Shown piece by piece: positions 1-12,977 of a DNA stretch of 64,000 nucleotides. The notes below the pieces were generated by a model that did not search any database, was not told the origin of the DNA, and saw nothing but the letters and a program-made list of their open reading frames with translations. The stretch comes from Cycas panzhihuaensis. Taxonomy: Eukaryota > Cycadophyta. The stretch's first letter is position 1, and every line of letters begins with the position of its first letter. The translations under genes and the position numbers were made by a program. The stretch covers positions 125,867,741 through 125,931,740 of the forward strand of contig CM041465.1 of the NCBI GenBank assembly GCA_023213395.1. The letters run 5' to 3'.

Positions 1-160
1 CCAAAGCCAGAGGGATCTTTAGTCTAGCTTTGTTATCCTCGAACACAGGTGTTAGGTCAAAGGATTCGTCCTCTTTTGTTTTCAAAACGTCACGATAGGT
101 TCTCCCCAATACTAGGTTAGGGTTGTGGTTCTGATATAGAGAGGAATGATCTTTTTCCAT
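1..160 (-). pseudogene. LINE-a ORF1 N-terminus (partial, cut by window edge)
   Basis: The minus-strand ATG at 158-160 opens a frame beginning MEKDHSS, like the MEKDHTY start of ORF1 in the full LINE at 56,654. The next residues (LGRTYRDVLKT...ESFDLTP) also match. ORF1 of plant L1 elements encodes an RNA-binding protein with a DUF4283 domain and a CCHC knuckle that packages the element RNA; only the first ~50 codons are in the window, before those domains. No stop is visible in this piece, but its integrity beyond the edge is unknown. It is labelled pseudogene because all other LINE frames in the window are broken. Confidence 0.6.
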
Positions 161-178
161 GTTTTTAAAAAATCAAGA

Positions 179-649
179 CTAAAGAAGAAAACACCAGACA
201 AGAAAACAGTGGCATACCATTTCATCTTCAGCCAATCTTTTCAAGGAGCTCGCCCGGAATCTTAGCAGTATGTTGAAAAACTCTCTAGCTCCACCATTGG
301 AGTTGATTCGCAGTCTATTTGTGTGCCTATGGGGCCCGCGTCCCTTCCCAAGCCTTTTCTCGCCCGTTAGACCAGCTGTGTCATGGCGGCTCTCATCTTC
401 TAGAAGGTCACACCAGGGTTTCAGTAAGCCTGGTGACCACAGTCGAGGTGAGAAAACACTACCCCATTGTACCTGAGTATCGCTCACTCTGGCTCCTTTG
501 CTAGTCGGTCCGTCTATCCTTTGGTTAAACCCGTGTGCATGCTTCCTGTCCACTGTCTCAGCTTGAGCGAGGGGAATGGAGAACCTAAGAAGATCTACAA
601 AGGCCAGTCGGCCAACTCTGTCTTCACCCTCCAAGGGACGCCATGGCAT
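179..649 (-). other. Upstream ORF in LINE-a 5' UTR (156 codons)
   Basis: An open frame of 156 codons fills most of the LINE-a 5' UTR and ends 18 bases before the ORF1 ATG. The full LINE has an ORF of 146 codons in the same place (56,214-56,654). By eye the two align without gaps and in the same frame over roughly 65 codons, from a shared LLED through GRG and NGGAR to LLR; a one-base indel then puts them in different frames. No known domain is recognised. It may be a real ORF0-like frame or chance conservation of a regulatory 5' UTR. Confidence 0.4.
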
Positions 650-2563
650 CTAAAATCTAACTGCGTTCTCCACCACAGCCATGCCAAACCCTAGTCCAGA
701 ATCGCCTCGCGCTCACCAGCTCGATATGATTTGGTGGGCTTTATTTAGAGGAAAAGAAAAAAAATAGAAACTTAGAACTTAATGATTGAGTTATTATTGT
801 TGTATGTATTGTAAAACCATTTTCCCCATTTTCTATGAATGTAAATATTACACTATTATAAAATATTAGTCTCCAAGGGTAGACTATGTAATAAAGAGTG
901 GCAATTGTTCACATCTCAGGAAAGAATTACTATGCTACAATAAAATATGATGTAGAGGCTTGAAAGCAAAGGGTTCTAAAAGGAAAAATTGTAAAGTTTT
1001 GGATGATGGGAATGATCTCATACTAATGCTAATTTTTTCCTTAAAGAAGGGCCTAGAATGAAGAGTTCTATTATGTTTGTATTGTCTGTTATCCATTATC
1101 AATAAATGGGGTATCTTTGATAATATAGTTTTGAGAACATATTTGAATAAAATAATATTAATCTTATTGGGATTTATTTTTAACATTGTAATAATTTTTA
1201 GATTGTATATAAAACTCAATCAGTTTGTTAATTTTAAATTTGATGCTTCGTAATATCTTAATCCATATTAAAATCATTATTCTAATTGATTTCTTTAATT
1301 AAAGTAAATAGTTTGGTGTGCCCTTTTTATATCTCTATTAATGCAAGTAATAAACATGCAGTACTAACATGAACATTATAAATGCCATTGGAATGATATA
1401 GACAAGCATATATAAGTATTATTATAGTAAACATTGGTCATATGACATTAGAGTCATGTAGACTTTATGATGGATTACCTACTTTGTCTCTTGGAGGAAC
1501 TGAAAAGCTTTTAGTAATTCATTTATTTTCTCATTCTTTCCATTGTTAATAGCACATGCTAATCAATGGAATACTATTGACAAAAGTATAAGCCAAACTC
1601 TAGCTAGAATGTTGAAGCAATAAATTAACTACTTTCAAATATTTACATTATGAAAATAAAGACAAGACCACCCTCTATTTATTTTGTTTATCATTATGTA
1701 GTGTATTCACTCACTAATAGATATCTCCACCTCACTATGAAAGGATTATAACTTCCTATCAATCAATCTGCTTACTAATAAAATTTGGAATTGATAGTAC
1801 CCTTAACAACATCAAATTGGAGTCACATGTGAACTTATATAGACATCACTATTGATACTCGAAAGAGCCTTCACTATCAAACTTGAAAAAGAGAAAAAGT
1901 ACAACAATAAGAGTGACAAGTTCTACTTTATTCCTTTCTATTCTTATTTTATGTGTGCCCAAAGTACATGCATTCCCATTGTCTCTAAAACACATGGTTC
2001 AATTCAAGGTTTACACACAATTAATGTGAAAGTTTTATGTGTATTAAATAATATTATTTTCATCAAATTTTAAAATATTAAGAAAGTAGAACAATCATTG
2101 GATTTATACACTCAATGCACATGTGAACCATATCTAATACTATATAAAGAACCTGAAATTGTCATATACTATTTTAGCAAAATGACAACAAGGTAGTTTC
2201 ATTGCAAATGAATCACGTTTTCATGGATGTGGTGGAGTTTTGACCATGCTGGGAATGAAATAATCCAGTTACGTCAGGCTCCTTCAGGACAATGACAACT
2301 TGATTAATTAATTAATAATTATTTAAGTATGTGATTGCATGGGTAAGATAAGTTCAAAGGGTTAATTATTCTCTCGAGGGCTTGTATTAGTCATACTTCT
2401 TCAGCCAACTTGGCTTGGATATGAGATTCTTCTACGTACACTATAATTCCTACTTTTTCATGGACTCTAATTATAGGGGCCGCTGTCATTTAGAAATCAT
2501 CACCGGTGTTCTTTCTAAGTTTAGAAGCTGTGGTGGAGAATCGGGAATACTAATATGATAACT

Positions 2564-3494
<931 letters not shown>

Positions 3495-3668
3495 CCCAAC
3501 AAGCTTCTCATAAATGAATTATTATCATCTATCAATTTTCTTCAGTAAATGAATAACATATACTCCTAAGACAGTTGTAGAATCTAATTCATTCACTCTT
3601 TATAAAGGTAGATTCATTAATATTATGTTTTTTTTTTTTTTTTTGATATGGTAAAAAATGATATTATA

Positions 3669-3688
3669 GGGGTTTTATCTGGATCCCC
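3669..3688 (-). other. 3' UTR hairpin of LINE-c
   Basis: On the minus strand GGGG, a 12-nt loop and CCCC form a stem-loop just upstream of the poly(A) tail. The full LINE has a 5-bp stem with a loop of the same size and the same ATCC loop start at 62,287-62,308. It is a candidate recognition structure for the element's own reverse transcriptase. Confidence 0.5.
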
Positions 3689-3869
3689 AAAACCTGTACA
3701 TCAGGCCAATTGGCTTAGCTGATATGACCATGACAGGCCCATGGTCTATCCCAATCACTATCTCCCGTCCTCCTCAGTTAGCCTCACCAATATGTGCTTG
3801 ATCTGACCCGGTCTCCGTAACTCCTCCGGGTAATCCCCTTTCCAGACCCTTGTGCTCTTATTTGCCACG

Positions 3870-5340
3870 GCCCAGTTTGCCAGCCAATCGGCTGCCTAAT
3901 TCCCTTCCTTAAACGTATGTTGAATCTATACACTAGCTTTGGATCTCAAAATATCCTAGACATCCCTGAAAATATCTGCGTTGTCCCATCCCGGTTTCGC
4001 TTCCCCTTTCAAGCATTTTATAACATACATAGAGTCCCCCTCAATGACCACCTTTTGGGTTCCCTCCTCGTCCATCAGGATTATCGCTCTCAGCATCGCC
4101 CGCACCTCAGCCTTCTGGTTCGTATGGATTCCAAGGTACTCCATAAAGGCCCATCTCAAGTTACTGCCATGATCCCTACACAGACCTCCTCCACCCGCCT
4201 CTCCGGGGTTTCCTTTGGCCGCTCCATCAAAGTTCACCTTTCCCCACTGAATATCTGGAGAATGCCATTTAATATCCCTGCTCCTCTCCCTGGCCCCCCT
4301 CTGGGAGACAATGCCCTAATCTTTTATGATGCCTTCTTCCCCCACTGGAATCCTTTCCCCTTTAGGCACCACTAGCATTTCTAAAATGCCTTTTCTAATA
4401 TCCACTAGCAGGGATGAGCAATCCCTCTCTCTTCCCTCAAAGACCCTCCTATTTCGTTCTTTCCAAATGTACCAAGAGCCAACCGGTAAGATCATCCTCC
4501 AGATTCTTTTAAGGGTTTTACTTTTAAAAGGAGAAGTCCAAGCTGTCCACTGGTCTATAAGGGATTTTGATGAGACCCAGGGCATCCCCAACCCCGACCA
4601 GAAATTACTCCATATGCCCACCGAGTAGGGGCAGTGGATGCTAAGGTGATCCAGGGTTTCTGCGTCGCTCTTGCAGAGCACACACCTGCTAACCAGTTGG
4701 AAGCCCCTTTTCGATAGATTATCTAGAGTAAGTAATTTATTTTGGAGGCACAACCACCAAAAAGCAGCTATTTTTGGAAGAATTCCTAACTTCCAAGCCC
4801 CAGCTAATATATCATTCCTGTATATATATCATTCCGCTAACTCCCGAGGCGGGCCATACCAGCGTATCTGGCACAGACCTCTTCGGAATATACTGATTCC
4901 CTAATATCTCCCTAACTCTTTGAGTCCCGTCCTCAAAGCCTAGCAAGTCCTCAAAAGTTCTCCATCTCCTATCCTTGCCCTGCCCTACCCAGTAATCTTT
5001 AACTGTCATTCCATAACGAATTACGCATTCCCTCTGCAAGGCTCCAATGTTAGGTAGCTCCTCTAATTTGGATTGACCACACCATCTGTCTTCCCAGAAC
5101 TTTATGCTTTCTCCATCCCCCAACTTCCATCTCATACCTTCGCGCAGGAGGGGCCTTGCAGACCTAATGGCCCTCCATATCGGGGAGCCTTCCAAGCAAT
5201 GCCCCTCCTCCAAAAAAAAGTGATTGTCCCCCGTATACTTCCTAGCCAGAATTCTCCCCATGCACTGACTTCTTTGGTGAGTCTCCACCCCGTCTTAGCC
5301 AAGAGGGCTTCATTAAAAAAACCCAGTCTTCTTACGCTGA
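3870..5340 (-). pseudogene. LINE-c ORF2 C-terminal part: end of RT region, zf-RVT and RNase H
   Basis: On the minus strand the relic begins with the post-RT segment (AGGLSVRRL, then LLAKTGWRL), continues with the zf-RVT region (KLLTLDNLSKRGFQLVSRC, then CVLCKSDAETLDHLSIHC) and ends with an RNase H domain (MNFDGAAKGNPGEAGGGG, EVRAML, VIEGDS). These domains follow the RT in plant L1 ORF2 proteins; RNase H removes template RNA. The acidic residues D, E and D of the RNase H core can be seen. The reading frame is broken into at least three pieces by frameshifts and stops, so it is non-functional. Its domain order matches 60,600-62,092 in the full LINE. Confidence 0.9.
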
Positions 5341-6244
5341 GGCCCCCCGCCCATTCGGGTTAATATTATGTTATTTTATGTTGTATATTTATATTAATTT
5401 TGTTAAAATTTCATCTTTATAGAATGAAATTCTAGAGTTAATTTTTATATTCTTTCTTTATTTTATAATAATTAGAGATGACAATCCCATTTTATTATCA
5501 CATTCTGATGATTATCAAACTTTCATGTTGTTAATTAATCATGATGACTTTAAATGAGTAAAAATGTATTGAAGAACTATTGTTATTTATTCATTAAAAA
5601 ATGACCTTTAATTTATAATTAAATATGAGAATCCTTTATTGTCTACTAAAACATTTAATTTTAATGAAAAAAATCATCACAAAAATTATCCAGGAAAGGC
5701 CCAAGACACTTGACATTGAGTTTATGCCGAAATGATTCCAAAAGACAATATGAAAGCTTTCGCAGATTAATGTTAAAAGCTAATGAAATAGTATTACATC
5801 TCTAATGTTTATAATTAAAATCACTTAATAATAGCCTAAAGATGCTTGACATAGGGTTTATGTCCAAATGGCTCTAAAAGATTGTATAGAGGTTTTTCTA
5901 GATGATTGTTGAAAGTCAATCAAGCAATGCCATATCCTTATTTCTTTTTGGATGACTATTGATAATTAATGCAATAATGTCGTGTCCTTAAAAGCAAAAA
6001 ATAAACATTATAATAACTTATCTCAGTTATTAAAAAAACCCTATGATATATTATTACCTATATATAAATAAAAGTAAGACACCTAATTTTTTTATAGTAG
6101 CTTTTTGTTATGCATGTACTCTGTACAGACTTATTTACTTAGTTTGTTATCATAATTTAATCCTAATAACTTGCTTAAAGTGTGTGTGATGATAATTTTG
6201 CCTTGAATATTATGTTGTAAAGTAATAAATATGAAAATAATTTG

Positions 6245-6384
6245 TACACACCCCTCCCTATCGACACACATGGATATATGTATGCACGTGCACAAATGAA
6301 TACACATACACACATGTATGTGTATATGAATAGGTACTTGTGTGGGTGTATATATATATATATATATACATGTATACACACATA

Positions 6385-6466
<82 letters not shown>

Positions 6467-6500
6467 AACATAAAGGTAATATATATATACACACAAACAT
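6245..6500. repeat. Compound TA/CA microsatellite in A1
   Basis: Runs of (TA)n, (TG)n and (CA)n lie between flanks that are conserved in A3 and A4. The (TG)n and (CA)n tracts adjoin and are complementary, so they could form a hairpin. The same locus is about 955 bp in A3 and about 245 bp in A4. Confidence 0.95.
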
Positions 6501-6931
6501 AAAGATAACCTACAACTTCAATTTATCATTCACTAAGACTAAAATATCATAGGCATTTAGTCTACCTTCTTGTTATCTCCCTAAACTAACCCATATGCAT
6601 TATTTTCTTATTTGTCATAATACACTATTAAGGATGGATTTTGTATGGGATGCTACATTTGAATGACACTCAAATCTATATGTTTTGAATTCAACTTAGT
6701 TGAGGCTTTTCATTATATTTGCATATTATGTCCATTTAAAGTTATCATTGAAAGGGGTTGAGGGAATATAGAGGAAGGATGTAGATTATAGAAATTAACC
6801 TACGTAATTTAGAGAATAATTAGTTAGATAGTCATGTTAGTGGGGTAAATTTGATTGAGGGTTGACCCATGAGTGACATGAAAGGTTTATGGAAACCTAA
6901 TGGGAGATATGAAATGGGAAAGAACATGGAT

Positions 6932-7537
6932 TGATATAGAAGCATCTAGACCTTCATTATTACTCCATCTATTTTTTACTTTTTTAGTTATTTTACTCTA
7001 AATTTTGGAGTCTATTGATTAAAGCATAACTTTTGAATTGATGGTTAAAATTTAGTCACTCCAACACCAAATTAAAGGTCTATTTGAGAAGGATGGGTAA
7101 AAATGACCTGGGATAGAGCCAAATGCCCATCATAGGCCCAAAGTTTGCCTACCAATAAAATACTTTAAAACTACCTAAAAATTAAGATGTATTTTCTATG
7201 TCTAAAGATAGTGGTTAATTTTTAACTAGTTTTCACTTTTATGTAATGACCCTTAGTGGTCTAGATTTTCTTAGTAGGAATTAACTTAGAAACACGGAAT
7301 TAGATAGTATTTTACATAATTAAGGAGTTTTTAGCATTAGGGTTAGAAGTTTCTAGACTTCTCATTTTTACTCATATAAATATAATTTAGGATTATCTTT
7401 TGGTAGATTTGAATAAAATGGAATGGAATTCAAAGTAAAATACTCTCTCTATTCTTTAGACTTTTTCTTTGGTTCTTTCTTCATTTTAGATTGGTGCATG
7501 TGAGATAGAATCTTTTCCTTGTAGGTTGCCCTCATCA
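6932..7537 (+). repeat. Gypsy LTR, copy A1 (606 bp)
   Basis: Starts TGATATAGAAGCATCTAG and ends CCCTCATCA. It aligns along its length with the LTRs at 27,267-27,873, 36,165-36,765 and 39,105-39,711. A tRNA-primer site and gag follow directly, so it is a 5' LTR. No partner 3' LTR is attached to this copy. Confidence 0.85.
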
Positions 7538-7539
7538 TC

Positions 7540-7555
7540 TAGTATCATAGCATGG
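7540..7555 (+). promoter_or_regulatory. Gypsy primer binding site
   Basis: TAGTATCATAGCATGG lies 3 nt after the LTR. It resembles the TGGTATCAGAGC site complementary to the 3' end of plant initiator tRNA-Met, with a few mismatches. The equivalents at 27,876 and 39,714 are similar. Confidence 0.65.
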
Positions 7556-7754
7556 CTTAACTTTAGGGTTAAAGAAAGAAACCATAAAAGTTTGAGGTAT
7601 TGCAATGGATAGTTGTTGAAGAGACTGCATAGGTTGTAGTATATTCTTATTGAAAGGGTAAGGAATTACTGGTTGACGCTTAGGATCCCTGTAAAAATCT
7701 TACAAGAGAAGCTTTATAACCTAAAGTAGTTAGGTAAAGATAAGAGCAGTTAAA

Positions 7755-8551
7755 AATGCCATGAAGAGGAGGAAGAGTAAGCTATGTTAAAATGAATAGA
7801 AACTTATAGGAGTTGCAAAAGAGAATAAAATTGCTTACTAATATAGTATTAAGATAAAGACATGGAGGAAGTACCAGTGAAGAAGTAGCATTAAGTGATG
7901 ATAGTATAGGATTTAAAGAGGATGAACCACAAGAATCACAGGCAATAGAAGAAATATTCTTAAAAGCACTTGAAGATAAGAGTGATGGAATCAAGATTGA
8001 CATTCTAGACTACTATGGAAGTTTAAAATCAAAGGAGTTAGTAGATTGGCTAAATGCCATGGAAAAGTTCTTTGAATGGAAGAGAATGACCAAAGAAAAC
8101 ATGGTAAAGTTTACATACACAAACTTTAAAAGACATGCAACTATTTAGTGGGATTACTTGCAAAAAGAGAGGGTAAAGAAAGGCAAGGAAAAGATCAAAA
8201 CATGGACCAAAATGGTCAAAAAGTTGAAAGAGAAGTTTCTACCAACTGACTATTCTCAAAACCTCTTTAGAAAGTTCCATAACTAAAATTAGAAAGAAAT
8301 GATAGTACAAGGTTATATAGATGAATTCTATAAGCTTTCCATTGATGTGGAGCATGAGGAAATTGATGAACAAGTTGCTACAAGATATGTAAATGGTTTA
8401 AAGCTTTCAATTCAAGATGAACTTAGCATGCATAGAGTTAATGACATGGGAGATGCATATCAATTAGTATAGAAGGTAGAAGAGAAGCAAAATATGCATA
8501 CTACTTGAAAGTGCACTATGATGAGAAGAGGTTCATTACCTTTATACAAAA
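7755..8551 (+). pseudogene. Gypsy gag fragment, copy A1
   Basis: Frames in this stretch read KIDILDYYGSLKS, ELVDWLNAMEKFFEWKRM, WDYLQKERVKKGKEKIKTW, KLKEKFLPTDYSQNLFRKF, then GYIDEFYKLSIDVEHEE and DEQVATRYVNGLKLSIQDEL. This is the capsid-type Retrotrans_gag domain of plant Ty3/Gypsy elements, which forms the particle in which reverse transcription takes place. Stops interrupt it, for example before WD in the RHATI*WDYLQ segment. It ends abruptly at 8,551, before the zinc knuckle, where minus-strand Copia sequence begins. The longer copies in A3 and A4 show what is missing. Confidence 0.85.
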
Positions 8552-8699
8552 GGTGTTAGATGTGCACTCATCGATTTAGAGTCATAACTTATATTCTCTG
8601 AGGCTCTATTGTCAACTTTCAATATTTGGAGTAATTTATGTGTGTCATCCCCCTAAATTTTGGAATTTGAACATCATACTTAATAACATCATTATGGTA

Positions 8700-10080
8700 G
8701 CATGAGGGTATTTTGGAGTTTAGTCTAAGCAACTGATCCTCTGTCTCTGCAAAGACAACATCTCTAGTAATGATGATTTTTCATTGTAAAGGTATAAAGA
8801 CCTTATACCATTTCTTGTCCATAGGGTATCTGACAAATATATCTTTAAGTGCCCTTGGCTGAAGTTTATTTCGATCTGCATCCAGAATGTGGGCATAGCA
8901 TGTAGAGCAAAAAAATTTAAAGTAGTGAACAATGGGAGCTTGTCTTGACCACTTTTCATTAGGTGATTGTCCTTCCTTTGGTGGGCTAACAATATTGATA
9001 CAAAAATGACTATCTAGATCAGTTCAGCTCATATGTAAGTAGGTACATTTTTGTATATTAACATAGCTCTAACTATGTTCATGATTATCCTATTCATATG
9101 CTCGGTAACTCCGTTTTGTTGTGGGGTACCTACTACTATTATTTAATGTTTGATGCCATTATCTCGAAGGTAGATTTCAAACTCATGTGAGGTATATTCA
9201 CCACCATTATTAATTCAAAGATATTTGAGTTGATAACCTGACTCTTTTTCAGTGCAGGCTTTAAATTCATTGAATACATGGAAGGCTTCATCTTTCTTGT
9301 GTAGAAAAGCTACCCATACTCTCCTAATGAAATCATCAATAAAAGAGATATAATATAACTTACTTTTCAGTGAACGAATGGCCATTGGTTTGCATAGATC
9401 AGAGTGTACCAATTATAATGGATGACTTGATTTCCACTGACTTTTGAAAAAGGGTTGTCAATGAGATTTGGCAATGATACAAGATTTACACTTAAAGAGC
9501 TTGGAGGAGAACTTTGGAAGACTTGGAAGAGTGTTATAAAGATATCTAAGTCTATCAATGTGAACATGGCCCATGTGAGTATGCCAAAGAGCTTTTGGTC
9601 ACAATGTTGGGTGGGTTAGGATGGTGTTGAATGTAAATTCTTCGTTAGCATAAGGGTTTTAGGCACAATGGGCTTTATAAGATAGAGAGTCATTCGGTTG
9701 AAAGAGTTTACTAGTGAGATGTCCAATCAAGACCACTTGATCAATTGGAGGGTGAATGACCTGAAGAGTCTGGTCATTTATAATTACACTCAGATTAAAT
9801 TCACGATAGATAAGTGTGGATAAGGAAAGTAAGTTTTATTTGAGATTGGATATGTATAAGTCATCAAGCAATGTAAAATCTCTTAAGCCTAGGAGATTTA
9901 GGAAAATGTTACCAATTCCTTTAACAAGTTGTTGTGATTTATTAGCTATGTGAATAATTCCTTGAATATTTGAGTCAAATGTTTAATATAGACTGTGATG
10001 TGCATCATATGTTAAGTTAATCCTATGTCTATGATCCACTATCCATCAATTGAGGCAACACTATTTGCAATTCCAATAGG
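8700..10080 (-). pseudogene. Copia C1 protease-remnant/gag-pre-integrase/integrase fragment
   Basis: Read on the minus strand from 10,080 down: the D-H-R-H-R-I-N segment next to the LTR (protease-like remnant), the gag-pre-integrase region (LKQNLLSLSTLI, from the same frame as in C2), then the integrase core with SKLYYISFIDDFIRRVWVAF and TPQQNGVTEHMNRIIMN, which keeps its catalytic glutamate. A C-terminal integrase segment follows (LDADRNKLQPRALKDIF, shifted frame). Integrase joins element cDNA to the host chromosome. Stops and frameshifts split the frame into pieces under 100 codons, so it is dead. Neither gag nor an intact protease DSGA motif is visible. Confidence 0.8.
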
Positions 10081-10083
10081 ACT

Positions 10084-10349
10084 TGGTATTAGTGAAGGGA
10101 AAAGAGGTGAAACAAGATATGAGAGAAAAGCTTGGAGGTGAAAATGAATAATGACTCCCTTCTTGAGATTTTATCTTTTATTATTGAGGGTGAGCATTAG
10201 GGTTAGGATTCTCTCATCTAATGATACGAATCCCAAATTACATCTAAATGTGCATAAAGCATATTTCAGTAAGAGATTAATACTAACAATATATCCTAAG
10301 GTTACTTAATTTATCTACATAAATGGCCTTGATATATTAATCTCTTTCA
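10084..10349 (-). repeat. Copia C 5' LTR, copy C1 (266 bp)
   Basis: Begins TGGTATTAGTGAAG and ends CTCTTTCA on the plus strand. It is the same length as the LTRs at 16,807-17,072, 29,273-29,538 and 33,405-33,670. Confidence 0.75.
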
Positions 10350-10525
10350 AATACTTCAAAGAACCATAATAGTACCTAGGTAATGACCCATACAAGATAA
10401 AGGAAGCACAAAGATGGATGGTGTTTTATGGTTATGAAATAATATTTTTAGGATAAGATGCACTGCAGGAGGAAAGGTATGCAAAGTTATAATTGATGGT
10501 GGTAATTGTGAGAATATGATCTCTA
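10350..10525 (+). pseudogene. Gypsy protease fragment between Copia C1 and the X LTR
   Basis: Plus-strand Gypsy sequence resumes immediately after the Copia LTR (AATACTTCAAAGAACC). It includes the aspartic-protease motif read as IIDGGNCENMIS, the equivalent of IIDGGSCENMIS at 41,120-41,160 in the A4 Gypsy. The fragment is about 175 bp and ends where the X LTR begins. The same fragment sits in the same place after C2 (17,073-17,248) and C3 (33,671-33,846). Confidence 0.8.
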
Positions 10526-10799
10526 TTAGGGTTATCACCCCACTCCTACCTTTTGTACATGTGAGCACACATATATTAAGGTCAGTTAGGTAAGGTTAAA
10601 TTTAACTTGAGTTAAGGAGGTTTCTCTCCTCACTCACAATTATATATTTCTTGGATGAAAAACCTTGGTGTCTTTAGACACCACCAACTATTGAAGATCT
10701 ATTGTACTATTTCAAGATGGATTGAATAATATTGATCTTTACTTATGTTTTTTCATGATGGATTAGAGAGAGAGAGAGAGATATTAGAATAATCCAACA
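10526..10799. repeat. X-type LTR, copy 1 (left-truncated)
   Basis: Matches the complete X LTR at 46,537-46,867 from GGGTTAT...ACCCCACTCC to the terminal CCAACA (10,794-10,799), with a private (GA)n insertion at 10,765-10,780. The first bases of the LTR (TGTTGG) are missing. It interrupts the Gypsy protease region. Confidence 0.75.
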
Positions 10800-12977
10800 T
10801 ACTGTGACACATTTCTATGCAAGTTTGAATAAAACACAATGGTAATGCATTATAGGAAGTTGCATTAATAATTATGCTTCCCTCACAGTTTACGATGTAT
10901 TTTGTGGGACCATAACATTACATTAAATATTAGATATTTGAAAATTTTAAATACTCCAATAGTTTCTACCTATGAATTTGCATCCATTATTTAAGTTGAA
11001 GCTTACAAGATTCAAATCAAGTTATATCTTTATTAAATTCAACAAGTACAGTAGTCGCCCTCAGAATAAAAAATAGCCTATGTCAATGTTAGTAACCAAA
11101 GCTTGAAGGTTTCAATAGCCTCTTTGCCTTATATGGATACTGACCATATATAAGTTGGAAGGGCTAAATAAGAGGTAAGACTTAACTTTCACAACTTTAT
11201 CTCAAGATAGAAAATTGAATTATATAAGAACCTTCACCCCCTTCAACTATTAGTCCTATCCAAACCTTGTTAAAGATGGTTATATTACATTGAATAAAAA
11301 GAAGAATCTTGACTTCTCATAATGTCATTATCATAGAAACCATCATGCATAGATTTATGGTTTATTTGTTGTCCTGTATGTATAAAAGAAAAGTTAAGGA
11401 AATGTGGCATATTATGTTATATATTTCCATGTAGCATACTTACTTTATATTTGATAACTTCATATTATTATGATATATAAAAACAAATTCAATGATAGAA
11501 CATTTCTTGATTGGATATAAATGTAATGCAATGCATGACACATAACAACAAATGTGGTATTAAAAATAAAATAATAGAGAGCACATGAATATACACATGA
11601 CATAAATAAACTTGTTACATACTCAATACCAAAGTTATTATTAAAAAAAACTATCATAACAAAGTTACAAATAAACAATTTCATAAAGCCTACCATCACA
11701 TGTATAAATATAATAAATCATATAAGATTTATAGTACAAGTTCATAAAATATTGCTAAAAGACATAAAAACACAATGCATATACAAAATATATAAAACCA
11801 TGCCACACCAATACTTAGAAAAGGTGAAAATAACATACCATTGAAGAAAAGTATAACAGGCAAACATAAATATTTTAAAAATTGTAAAATACATTGCATG
11901 CAAAATGCATTAAAAATTTGATGAAAATATAAGAAGGACCCTTTGATAGGATAAATATTCTAATGAGAAAATGTAATTGCAAGGGAAACGAACAAAAGAA
12001 AAGAAAAAGAAAAAGTATGCATCTACCAATTAATAACATTGCCATACATCCTTGTAATAAGCAAACTCATATTGCATTAAGAACCAAAATACAAAAATAT
12101 AAATAAATATTACAGGAAAGTGAAAACATAAAATAATGAAATATATAAATATAACAAACATGAGATAACAATTGAATGTAGCATGAATATATTTAAATAG
12201 AAAACAAATATAATACAATAGTAAAAAGAAAAATACAATACATGTATTTAAAAACTTGAAAATATACCTTTATATTGAACAAATGCTTAAAACAATATAA
12301 ATGAATAATATTAATAATAATAGCACCACACACACACACACATTTTGCAAGAAATTTAAAAAGAAAAAATATAAAGTAAAACTATAATAAATATGAAACA
12401 AAATTTTAATAAACTATTTATATTTGTAATATATAATAAATATAATATAATACTAAAAAGAAAAACTATCCACATATGCAAAAACTACAAAGTGGTTGTG
12501 CACTTCCACTGAGTTGTGCATTCAATCAACTTCGTCGAGAACTATTTATTCATGTCCATTGGATGAGAGTAAATATGAAAAAAGAAAATATTTTACCATA
12601 TTTAGTGTTAAATCATGAGCAATGTTAACGAGGAGTGGCATGAAATATAGATCACATCTTAAATAACATGTATCATGTTGGACCTCATCATTTTAAACTA
12701 TATTTTGATATTGCACATTTAGTTATGTTAAACTAATAATAATAAGGTTACTTACATTGAAAATGCTTCTATATCAAATTTAACCTTCCTCTAAAGTGAT
12801 TTTTACCATGAATAAATAGTACAATCTGAGATTCCTAAGAAAAATATCAGTTGCATATTTTAGTTGCAACTGAAAATATGGATGTTATTATTCAAATGCC
12901 TACTTGTTAGCCAGCACTTGCTCTTAGCGGTATCTCATCTAATAATTTATGTGCTTAGAGTTATCAAGTAGAATTTA
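10800..12977. repeat. AT-rich block B, copy 1
   Basis: About 2.2 kb of AT-rich DNA with no recognised coding capacity. It is repeated almost base for base at 17,523-19,690 and in part at 23,480-23,905. It contains a short (CA)n tract near 12,326-12,342. Short ORFs inside are low-complexity and not conserved as proteins. Confidence 0.85.

Larger units (their letters stand above)
1..722 (-). mobile_element. L1-type LINE, 5' end, running off the left edge (LINE-a)
   Basis: Read on the minus strand, this segment aligns with the first part of the full-length LINE at 56,055-56,820: the same 5' UTR, the same ORF1 start and the same early ORF1 codons. The match begins at about 722, at GAGCTGG, which corresponds to 56,055 in the full copy. 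The rest of the element lies left of base 1, so its 3' end and target-site duplication cannot be seen. It lacks the 190-bp tRNA-like leader that lies inside the target-site duplications of the full copy. This is a direct match between two parts of the window; the family assignment comes from the full copy. Confidence 0.85.
3628..5359 (-). mobile_element. 5'-truncated L1-type LINE inserted in block A1 (LINE-c)
   Basis: Minus-strand LINE ending in 17 A residues (T run at 3,628-3,644). It is flanked by an 11-bp target-site duplication TTAATATTATG at 3,617-3,627 and 5,360-5,370. The paralogous block A3 has the uninterrupted site at 25,007-25,017, which fixes both ends. Only the last 1.7 kb survives, so reverse transcription stopped within ORF2, as is usual for LINEs. 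The 3' UTR holds a short hairpin shared with the full LINE. Confidence 0.95.
8552..10349 (-). mobile_element. Truncated Copia element C1 (integrase, gag-pre-integrase, 5' LTR)
   Basis: Minus-strand Copia that matches 15,276-17,072 (C2) and 31,870-33,670 (C3) closely. Its right end is a 266-bp LTR (10,084-10,349). Its left end is cut at 8,552, so RT, RNase H and the 3' LTR are absent. The junction to Gypsy sequence on the right is the same as in C2 and C3. Confidence 0.85.

Noticed and set aside
1852-2073. A small host gene upstream of MKK copy 1
   Set aside because: The 73-codon frame is not kept in the paralogous stretch around 21,300-21,490, and its composition is that of AT-rich intergenic DNA.
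6131-6552. Overlapping ORFs of 70-121 codons in the CA/TA microsatellite
   Set aside because: Simple-repeat translation, with no protein family and no conservation beyond the repeat.
10800-12977. Block B as a satellite or centromeric repeat
   Set aside because: Only two long copies and one partial copy are present, without internal tandem structure; a duplicated single block explains it better.
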